A stretch of 44,778 bases of DNA from B1SED10-16 sp046498365 (GTDB taxonomy: Bacteria; Desulfobacterota; Desulfobacteria; Desulfobacterales; Desulfosalsimonadaceae): assembly GCA_046498365.1 (NCBI GenBank), contig JAWOAV010000172.1, positions 1-44,778 of the forward strand, read 5' to 3'. The stretch's first letter is position 1, and every line of letters starts with the position of its first letter. Positions 8,901 to 14,842 of this stretch are shown piece after piece. The notes below the pieces were generated by a model that was given only the letters and a program-made list of their open reading frames with translations, did no database searches and was not told the DNA's origin. The translations under genes were made by a program, and so were the position numbers.

Positions 8901-9062
8901 AAGGAAAGGGGAAGGGAAGAAATCCGTCAGCAGCTTCAGGACCGGGTGCTTGACAGGCTTGCTCCCAAAGATCGTGAAAAGACGGACGGACAAACCGGCA
9001 AAGAAGAAAAAAAGCCGCTTGAGGAAGAACTTGAAGATACAATGCGTAAACTATTTAATTAA
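5955..9062 (+). CDS. AsmA family envelope protein with internal tandem duplication
   Basis: This 1035-residue protein starts with a basic tip and one membrane helix (MKKLIKVIGILAVILVVAVV) and continues as a long beta-rich periplasmic region. The AsmA N-terminal block (RVRQVVIPLAEKQLDRPVSIGDIQV) and C-terminal block (LSLDMRLSQALAS, GTLWSPKFEID) are recognisable. AsmA-like proteins are inner-membrane anchored bridge-type proteins implicated in lipid transport or outer-membrane assembly. Residues ~201-434 and ~435-668 are near-identical 234-residue repeats, with traces of a third decayed unit after that. AGGAG touches the ATG, but an in-frame stop at 5937 leaves no upstream alternative. Its TAA overlaps the stop of the convergent dehydrogenase gene. 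Confidence 0.85.
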   Translation: MKKLIKVIGILAVILVVAVVGLLVAAKILITPERVRQVVIPLAEKQLDRPVSIGDIQVRLFSGIVLSDFRIGEKDDSEDFVSAESLVLRYQLWPLIRRAVIVDELKLISPRIRIERYENGKFNFSDLLDKGKSDEDEARTSSEAPGEGAEADGGMPIDLLVNEISISGGRLVFIDQLVDQEYLLSELMVSVTDLSPVRPFPFDVSAKVNNAPVSVSGTINPAAQGITADVRIKELDVFPFMVYAPEDFPGKLSSMKLGVDIRADATADSVASDGQISVTELDFLPDDMPDAHVENGRFYLDYDVNVDLASEDIAIAKADADINGILLALSGSVSSYGQSPVLDVRARLPMTSLPDIVGAVPPKLAAQILEMRPEGRIGAEVHLKGSPENPESLVEKGDITLENVSVAIKEQTPPVSGGLRIAKSSDGAGDPIKYLFDMSAQVNSDPINIDGTITPGTRRVTASVQTENLDVSPFMVYAPEDFPGKLSSMKLGVDIRADATADRVASDGRISVTEIDFLPDDMPDAHVENGRFHLDYDVNVNLASENIAIAKADADVNGILLALSGSVASYSQSPVLDVRARLPMISLSDIVGAVPPKLAAPIREMRPEGRIGAELHLKGSPENPESIVENGDITLENVSVAIKDLTPKISGGIRLENDTAASDNLVIQAAGEPLQLRFTANRLMGETKSIRHTLTAERLDIDKLLAAMGAGEDGRSPDPPTDGAPKSPEPGPYDLPLDVEGDVRVANAVFKGLAVDNFDLQYQLKENVFTVNHVRGNVAGGTLSGKAEARLDRTPLAYTADISVQDSRAEHLLNALFPAASNTVYGNFFLNADISGEGVSWRNISRSLTSTADVNITNGRLTGTGLAGGLAGFLGAQRLEVINFDSLKGDVQLKEGQFKLDSRLTSDEVRMAPAGMIGLDGSLDLSLDMRLSQALASKIGGRDLVSALSRTGDGWTLVPVKVAGTLWSPKFEIDAAAVSDQLKERGREEIRQQLQDRVLDRLAPKDREKTDGQTGKEEKKPLEEELEDTMRKLFN
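6557..7960 (+). repeat. 702-bp intragenic tandem duplication in the AsmA-like gene
   Basis: Two direct units of 702 bp (234 codons), about 6557-7258 and 7259-7960. Identical landmarks such as TTCATGGTGTATGC at 6672 and 7374, and the protein segment MVYAPEDFPGKLSSMKLGVD, recur at exactly this period. The 3' edge is fuzzy, with similarity fading after about 7905. Confidence 0.9.
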
Positions 9063-10045
9063 ATAGATAAATCGATAAGAACTTTCATGCTCTCTTTTTC
9101 CATTGCACGGGCAAAAGCCTCAGCAAACCGGGAAAACGGGTACACCGCGTCTATGAGCGGCGTCACATCGACCGCCCGGTTTTGAAGAACATCCAGGGCA
9201 AGCGCCATGCTGCCGCACCGGGACCCCTTGATGGTGAGCTCATTGACAACAACCGGCGCCATGTCGATATTTGACTTTTCAAAGGTAGTGGTTTTTACCA
9301 GTACGGTCCCCCTGGGACGGGTCAGTGGGATGCACCAGTTGATGCCTTCCGCATTTCCCGTGGCATCGACCGTGATATCAAAGACGCCCAGCTGCGATGC
9401 AAGTGCCGCGGGCTCCGTATGCGGATCCATCAGAAAGGTTTTTACTTTCTGCTGGCTTGCGATAGACAGTTTCTTCCGGTGACGTCCCAGCAGCACCACT
9501 CCCTCGGTGTATTGCCGCAGCCCTAAAGCGCAGAGAATTCCCAGGCATCCGTCGCCAAGCACTGCAACACGGCTTCGGCTTTCGAGAGGTGCCTGGCGGG
9601 TAATTTCAAGGGCGGCAGCCAAAGGTTCTGCAAAGACGGCCTGCCGGGTTCCCACGGATGCGGCCACGGGGTAAAGATTTTTTGCCGGAATCGCGCAATA
9701 CGCCGCAAAAGCCCCATTATGCCCTCGAATTCCCAAAACCCGCCGATTGGCGCAGTGCTTTTCATCGGCACATGCGCTGCATCCGAAATTGATGTCCGCT
9801 ACAACCCGTTTTCCTTCCATTTCCGGGAAGTCCGGGCACTTTTCCACAACCCCGACAAACTCGTGGCCGGGTATACCGGTAAAATCGGCATACCCGTGGA
9901 AGATGGCGATATCGGTTGCGCAGATGCCGGCCATTAAAACCCGCACCAGGGCATCTCCAGGCTGTCGTTCGGGCATTGGCGCATCCACCGTCACGACCGC
10001 TCCGTTTTCAAAGCGGATCGCCTTCATGCATTTTTGGTTCGGCAT
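9059..10045 (-). CDS. Zinc-type MDR alcohol dehydrogenase-like protein
   Basis: The 328-residue protein is a medium-chain dehydrogenase/reductase. The catalytic zinc region reads GICATD and GHEFVG, the structural-zinc loop has CSACADEKHC (three Cys, spacing shorter than the usual four-Cys lobe), and the nucleotide site is AVLGDGCLGIL. It probably oxidises an alcohol or polyol, or reduces an aldehyde, with NAD(P). The irregular structural-zinc loop makes the exact subfamily uncertain. The start at 10045 has only a weak ribosome site, and an in-frame ATG at 10027 is an alternative. Its stop overlaps that of the convergent AsmA-like gene (TTAA at 9059-9062). It is the last gene of a minus-strand run with thyX. 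Confidence 0.8.
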   Translation of the reverse strand: MPNQKCMKAIRFENGAVVTVDAPMPERQPGDALVRVLMAGICATDIAIFHGYADFTGIPGHEFVGVVEKCPDFPEMEGKRVVADINFGCSACADEKHCANRRVLGIRGHNGAFAAYCAIPAKNLYPVAASVGTRQAVFAEPLAAALEITRQAPLESRSRVAVLGDGCLGILCALGLRQYTEGVVLLGRHRKKLSIASQQKVKTFLMDPHTEPAALASQLGVFDITVDATGNAEGINWCIPLTRPRGTVLVKTTTFEKSNIDMAPVVVNELTIKGSRCGSMALALDVLQNRAVDVTPLIDAVYPFSRFAEAFARAMEKESMKVLIDLSI

Positions 10046-10120
10046 TTCAGAAGGATCTTTCCATCAAAAAGCGGATGGTGATGTATGCGCTTGACCTTCC
10101 ACGTCCACGGCGCGGTGCCC

Positions 10121-10924
10121 TTAAACCTTTGTATGCCCGAAGGTCCAGCTCCCCGTGTTTTCATCAAACTGCATGTCCTGGAAGGCATTGGGGAAACGGG
10201 CCTTGCAGATTTCGGCGATCTGGCCTGCAACGATGCGGATTTCTTCTTCTGCATGCGTTGATGTGCGCATTTCAATTATGTGCCGCCAGGAGCGGAGATT
10301 GCCGGTAACCATTATGGTGGTGCCCAGGCCGATAGGGGCAAGCCGTCTGAACATGGAGGTCAGCTGTTTCTTGGTGGTGAAATCCTGTATATCGGCCATG
10401 CCGAATATACTGGAGAGTTCTTTCTGCGTGTTTTCCAGAAAATCAACCACCTCTTTGATTTTCTTTTCCGCCTGATCATTCGCCGTTGCAGAGTCCGGAA
10501 TCCAGAAGGGAATGTCATCCAGGCGCACATACCGCAGGCTTTCCTGACTGTACGCCATGCCGGCGCGATGCCGAACAAGCTCGTGGGTGAAGACGCGGGA
10601 GACATTTCTGCATATAAATGTCAGGCATGCATGCTCAAGCACGGACCCGTGGCCGCTTTTGAGCACATTGCCGATGTATGCGTCGTTGCCCTGCCGAACG
10701 GTCGTGACGTTGGGATTGGTGGCCTCCGGCTTTTGCGGATCATACGGCTGCCAGCTCCGGTAGCACATCCTTCCGGCTGCTTCGATAAGGTTTTCGCTGT
10801 CGGAAACGGCCGGATCGGGACGCCATTCCGGGCTGCCGATATCTTTCAGGTAGGCACTGAGACCGTCCGGTTCGAGCATGGTTTTGGCTACCAGGTACAC
10901 TTTCGGCTCTTGGATCGCTCGCAT
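10121..10924 (-). CDS. thyX: Flavin-dependent thymidylate synthase ThyX
   Basis: The 267-residue protein makes dTMP from dUMP using FAD, NADPH and methylene-tetrahydrofolate. The signature region reads RHRAGMAYSQESLRY, which resembles the ThyX motif RHRx7Sx(R) but has one extra residue between RHR and the Ser. Other conserved segments are AARMCYRSW-like (GRMCYRSWQP), SGHGSVLEHACLTF and NLRSWRHIIEMR. The ATG at 10924 (MRAIQEPK) has AAGGGAG 8 nt upstream; a GTG at 10933 is in frame but too close to that site. The presence of ThyX implies no dependence on ThyA, at least from this locus. Confidence 0.92.
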   Translation of the reverse strand: MRAIQEPKVYLVAKTMLEPDGLSAYLKDIGSPEWRPDPAVSDSENLIEAAGRMCYRSWQPYDPQKPEATNPNVTTVRQGNDAYIGNVLKSGHGSVLEHACLTFICRNVSRVFTHELVRHRAGMAYSQESLRYVRLDDIPFWIPDSATANDQAEKKIKEVVDFLENTQKELSSIFGMADIQDFTTKKQLTSMFRRLAPIGLGTTIMVTGNLRSWRHIIEMRTSTHAEEEIRIVAGQIAEICKARFPNAFQDMQFDENTGSWTFGHTKV

Positions 10925-10982
10925 ATAGAACACTCCCTTTCATGTTGTCCGTTTGCATTCGCAAGGCAGGGGCACCCCCGGC

Positions 10983-12068
10983 CTATGCCTTTTTGGTCTT
11001 TTCTTCTTCCGGAATACTGGCAAGTGTTTTCAGCCAGGCTTTCATTACCGCATGGACGAGCGTTGCCAGGGGTATTGCCAGAAAAAGTCCCCATATTCCC
11101 CATAATCCACCGAAAAAGAGCACCGCCACGATGATGGCGACCGGGTGTAGGTTCACTACTTCGGAAAGAAGCAGCGGGACAAGGATGTTTCCGTCGATAA
11201 GCTGAATAATACCGTAGGTGATCATCACGTAGACAAATTCAGCCCCGAATCCCCACTGAAAAAAAGCCACGAGCAATATGGGAATCGTCATCACGGTGGC
11301 GCCGATATAGGGGACAAGCACCGATATACCGACGAAAAAGGAAAGCAGCATGGCATAATTTAAATCAAGCAGCAAAAAGGTGATGAAAGTTGCCGCCCAA
11401 ACGATGAGGATTTCGAGCATTTTGCCGCGTACGAAATTGGCCACCTGCTGGTTGGCTTCGCTCCAGACCTCTGCTGAGAGTTCCAGGTTTTTGGGAAGCA
11501 GTTTGACGATCCATGCCAGGAGCATGTGCTTGTCCTTCAGAAAAAACAAGACGAGAAACGGGACCAGGACCAGGTATATGAGCAATGAAATCAAGTTGCG
11601 AAGCGATGAAACTGTAAACATCAGAACGTTCTGCCCCAGTTTTCCCATCTCCGTTCGTATGACGCCGAAGAGCTCACGGATCTGGGTTTCTGAGATATAT
11701 TCCGGGTATCGTTCCGGAAGCCGGAGAAGATTATGCTGCACATTGGATACATATTCGGGGAGATCCTGCACAAGCTGGCCGACCTGCTTGGACATCAAGG
11801 GGAATATGCCCGCCACCAGCAGGAAGAGACAAAAGAGAAAGAGCAGAAACGTAACGGCAACGGCAATGAATCGGGGAATCCGGATCGCCGTGAGACGTGA
11901 AACAAAGCCTTCCAGTACATATGCGATAATGAGCGCCAGGAATACCGGCTGAAGTATGTTGCCCAGCAGGATCACCGTGAGAAAGGCGCCGATAAGGATA
12001 AGCCAGAGGGTGATCACCTGGGGGTGGGAGAAGTACTCATGGAACCAATCCTGAAGCATTTTGATCAT
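10983..12068 (-). CDS. AI-2E/PerM family membrane transporter
   Basis: The 361-residue protein has about seven to eight hydrophobic segments (ITLWLILIGAFLTVILLGNI, FIAVAVTFLLFLFCLFLLVA, LISLLIYLVLVPFLVLFFL and others) with the PerM/AI-2E layout of a long soluble loop after the third helix. The C-terminal region with LVPYIGATVMTIP and the repeated GGLWGIWGLFLAIPLA is typical. The family has been linked to autoinducer-2 export and Na+/H+ exchange, so the substrate cannot be assigned. It lies 58 bp upstream of thyX on the same strand. The start has only a weak ribosome site, and an ATG at 12059 is an alternative. Confidence 0.85.
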   Translation of the reverse strand: MIKMLQDWFHEYFSHPQVITLWLILIGAFLTVILLGNILQPVFLALIIAYVLEGFVSRLTAIRIPRFIAVAVTFLLFLFCLFLLVAGIFPLMSKQVGQLVQDLPEYVSNVQHNLLRLPERYPEYISETQIRELFGVIRTEMGKLGQNVLMFTVSSLRNLISLLIYLVLVPFLVLFFLKDKHMLLAWIVKLLPKNLELSAEVWSEANQQVANFVRGKMLEILIVWAATFITFLLLDLNYAMLLSFFVGISVLVPYIGATVMTIPILLVAFFQWGFGAEFVYVMITYGIIQLIDGNILVPLLLSEVVNLHPVAIIVAVLFFGGLWGIWGLFLAIPLATLVHAVMKAWLKTLASIPEEEKTKKA

Positions 12069-12104
12069 GTGCGTTGTCCCGGCGGCTGGATCGATAAACG
12101 GTTG

Positions 12105-12956
12105 TCATATGTGATCATTGAGCCAGTCTTCAAGGTCACTGATCACCTGCTGTCGGTAGTTGTCGGTTTCATTGTATATCTCATGGTACATCTCTTCGTA
12201 ATACCTGAGGGTCTTGTCTTCCGATGATATGTCTGTGAAAAACGTTCGGGAGGCTTCGGGGTTGGCGAGTCGGTCATCGCCTGCGACCTGCATCAGGATG
12301 GGCATTTGTAATCGATTTGCGTTTTTCATTGTCTCTTCGGTGGTTTTCATGAATTCGACCCCCCATCTTGCGGTAATCCGCCGGTGAACGAGAGGGTCGA
12401 CAAGATACGCATCAACGACTTTCTGATCATGGCTTAAAAACCGCACTTCCAGTTCGTTGTCAAAGGAAAAGGCGGGCATCAGGACCGACATCAATCGTGC
12501 GACTGCGACCTTGGCGGCAGGCGGTTTTTCCGCCGGGGCGAGACCCGGGGAGGAGGCAATGACGCCGCTTAGGGTATCCCCGTGCTGCTGCGCATAGTTC
12601 AGGGCGATCAGCCCGCCCATGCTGTGGCCGAGAAGGAAAAAAGGGGCATCCTTCGAAAGCGCGCTGCGGAATTTTTCAATCATGATTTCAAGATCATCGA
12701 TATACTCCTGGAAACATGCAATATGTCCGCGTTTTCCCTGGCTCTGTCCGTGCCCCCGGTGATCGTAGGCAAACACTGTGAACCCGGCGGATGTAAGGTC
12801 TTTTGTTAAACGGGCATACCGCCCGCTGTGCTCCCCGAGGCCGTGGGCGATAAGAATTCCGGCACGCGCGTTTTCAACAGGGTGATGCCTGTAAAAAAGC
12901 CGGATTCCGTCTTTTGATGAAGCATGATCCGTAATCTCAGAAATCTTCTCCGTCAT
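12105..12956 (-). CDS. Monoacylglycerol lipase-like alpha/beta hydrolase
   Basis: The 283-residue protein is a serine hydrolase of the monoglyceride lipase/lysophospholipase group (Hydrolase_4). The oxyanion region reads AHGLGEHSGRY, the segment DHRGHGQSQG follows, the nucleophile elbow is GHSMGG, the acid lies in the VAGDDRLA segment and the catalytic His in MYHEIYNE. It probably hydrolyses monoacylglycerols or lysolipids. No signal peptide is seen, so it acts in the cytoplasm or at the inner membrane. It is followed on the same strand by the AI-2E transporter gene after 36 bp. The family assignment is firm; the substrate is not. Confidence 0.88.
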   Translation of the reverse strand: MTEKISEITDHASSKDGIRLFYRHHPVENARAGILIAHGLGEHSGRYARLTKDLTSAGFTVFAYDHRGHGQSQGKRGHIACFQEYIDDLEIMIEKFRSALSKDAPFFLLGHSMGGLIALNYAQQHGDTLSGVIASSPGLAPAEKPPAAKVAVARLMSVLMPAFSFDNELEVRFLSHDQKVVDAYLVDPLVHRRITARWGVEFMKTTEETMKNANRLQMPILMQVAGDDRLANPEASRTFFTDISSEDKTLRYYEEMYHEIYNETDNYRQQVISDLEDWLNDHI

Positions 12957-13215
12957 GGTCCCTGCCTTTCTGGTAAAAAATTCCGGTCACATGGTAACAG
13001 CCGCCCGTATGGGCTGACGATTCTTTTGATGCGCGGGTATCCTGCCGTGGACAATGTTTTTGCGTTTTTCCGCCACCATTCATTTGATCAAAAGGGGATA
13101 AACAAGACGTCTCGATACAAAATGTAGAAACAATATCAGCTTTTTTTGCAATCTGCAAATGGAACTTCGGAGGGCGTGCGCCTGCATGGAATCGACAGAG
13201 GATAAAGAAAAGGAA

Positions 13216-13315
13216 ACAGGGGAGGAGGGCGCCCCACAGAGAAAACCACAGAGATCCACAGAGCAAGATTGTCAGTCCCCTGTTTTTCTCTGTGGATCTC
13301 TGTGCCTCCCCTGTC
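13216..13315. repeat. CACAGAG-type long hairpin
   Basis: CACAGAGATCCACAGAG at 13247-13263 is an exact inverted match to 13288-13304. An outer pair, ACAGGGGAGG at 13216-13225 and CCTCCCCTGT at 13306-13315, extends the stem. Such CACAGAG palindromes are often seen between genes in many bacterial genomes. It may end transcription or be a mobile palindrome. Confidence 0.65.
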
Positions 13316-13321
13316 GTTAAG

Positions 13322-13479
13322 CTTGACGGCTTCGTAAAAAGCCCAATATCTGCGATTGCGCACAATTTTTGAAGAATCTCATCACGCCAACGGCGTGACT
13401 CAATTCTTCAAAAATTGTATGCGCCTTGATTTTGCACTTTTACTTTGCCGTCCAAAACCGGCTTTTACGCGCTCATCAT
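13322..13479 (-). repeat. Dispersed inverted-repeat element, family A copy 2
   Basis: Same element as at 327-490 but in opposite orientation: it opens with TTGACGGCTTCGTAAAAAGC and closes with the complement of the CGTAAAAG end. The inner stem has its own apex, CACGCCAACGGCGTG near 13384, which differs from copy 1. Confidence 0.75.
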
Positions 13480-13560
13480 ACTTCGTTTCCGGTCATTATT
13501 CACCGCGGGTATGCGCTTCCGACCATCCGGCAGTCTTTTAGCGGTGTACGGCCTTTCGCA

Positions 13561-14769
13561 TCATTGCTTGTACCTGCCGATAATGCCGATGCTGCAGATG
13601 TTCTGGAACGGAAAACCGCCGAGGTTATGGGTCATTCCCAGACGCGGGTTTTCAATCTGCCGTTCTTCGGCCCGACCGTGGAGCTGCAGATACATTTCAT
13701 AGAGCATTCGCAGCCCGGAAGCCCCGATGGGATGGCCGAAGCATTTGAGCCCGCCGTCCACCTGGGCGGGCACACCGCCGTCCCGATCGTAAAAACCGTC
13801 CATGATATCCTTGATGGCTTTGCCGCGCTCGGATATGTGAAGGTCTTCATAGGTGACGAGCTCGGTTATGGAAAAGCAGTCATGCAGTTCCATCATGGAA
13901 ATCTCTTCCCGCGGATTTTCCACGCCCGCTTCTTTGTACGCTTCGATACTGCACTTCGAGGTGGTGACGAAGTGGTCCCCGTCCCAGCTGTCAAAACCGG
14001 ACTCCTCGCCGCTGCTCAGCGCCAGCTGCAGCGCCTTGACCGTGACGAAATCCGTTTTCCCCATTTTACGTGCAATCTCCGGCGTGGTAACGATCGCACA
14101 GGCCGAACCGTCGCTGACGCCGCAGCAGTCGAAAAGCCCCAACGGGTGCGCAATGATGGGGGACGCCATGACCTGTTCCACGCTAACCTTCTTGCGGAGA
14201 TGGGCCTTCGGGTTGAGCGAGCCGTTTTCATGGCTTTTTGCGGAAACGTGCGCCATGGCGCGTTTGAGGTCTTCGTCTGTAATTTTGTATTTGGCGGCAT
14301 ACGCCGACGCCAGCTGGGCAAAAGAGCCGGGTGCAGTCAGGTTGGGCCACCATTGCCACAGAAGGGAGCCGGTGTTGGAGCCGCCGCCGGGAAGCCCGCC
14401 ATACCCCGTATCCTTGAGCTTTTCAACGCCCAGCGCAAGACATATGTCATAAGCGCCGCTGGCCACCGCGTAGCATGCGCCGCGGAAGGCTTCGGTGCCC
14501 GTTGCGCAGTAGTTTTCAACCCGGGTGACCGGTATTTTTTGCAGGCGCAGCGTGGTGGCCATGGGCATGGCCGTTTTGCCGACGTTCACCTCGTCCATGC
14601 ACGTTCCAAACCATGCGGCCTGAATATCTTTCTGCTCGATTCCGGCATCGGCAACGCATTCCTCGAACGCCTCCAGCATAAGCTCCTCAGCGCCAACGTC
14701 CCACCGTTCACCAAAGCGGGTGCAACCCATACCGATGATTGCGACTTTATCCTTTATCCCTGTAGCCAT
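13561..14769 (-). CDS. SCP-x type thiolase (acetyl-CoA acetyltransferase family)
   Basis: The 402-residue protein is a thiolase of the SCP-x/lipid-transfer type. The nucleophilic Cys is C88 in VENYCATGTEAFRG, the active-site His is in ELHDCFSITE, and the C-terminal CFGHPIGASG motif is intact. It would cleave a 3-ketoacyl-CoA with CoA, releasing acetyl- or propionyl-CoA, or run in the condensing direction. AGGAGG stands 6 nt before the ATG at 14769; an ATG at 14775 overlaps that site and is rejected. It is the last gene of the three-gene fusion operon. Thiolases of this type are known to pair with DUF35 OB-fold proteins, and the gene directly upstream encodes a DUF35 domain. Confidence 0.9.
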   Translation of the reverse strand: MATGIKDKVAIIGMGCTRFGERWDVGAEELMLEAFEECVADAGIEQKDIQAAWFGTCMDEVNVGKTAMPMATTLRLQKIPVTRVENYCATGTEAFRGACYAVASGAYDICLALGVEKLKDTGYGGLPGGGSNTGSLLWQWWPNLTAPGSFAQLASAYAAKYKITDEDLKRAMAHVSAKSHENGSLNPKAHLRKKVSVEQVMASPIIAHPLGLFDCCGVSDGSACAIVTTPEIARKMGKTDFVTVKALQLALSSGEESGFDSWDGDHFVTTSKCSIEAYKEAGVENPREEISMMELHDCFSITELVTYEDLHISERGKAIKDIMDGFYDRDGGVPAQVDGGLKCFGHPIGASGLRMLYEMYLQLHGRAEERQIENPRLGMTHNLGGFPFQNICSIGIIGRYKQ

Positions 14770-14842
14770 TTTCATCCTCCTGGCTTTTATGTTGAATGTT
14801 TTTCCTTGCAGGTTGTCGATCTTACAGCTTTCACGGCCCGGC

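Larger units (their letters stand above)
12957..13560. other. Gene-free gap containing a long hairpin and a family A repeat
   Basis: No convincing gene lies between the lipase and thiolase genes. The gap holds the CACAGAG hairpin (13216-13315) and repeat A copy 2 (13322-13479). The rest shows no recognisable signal. Confidence 0.6.
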
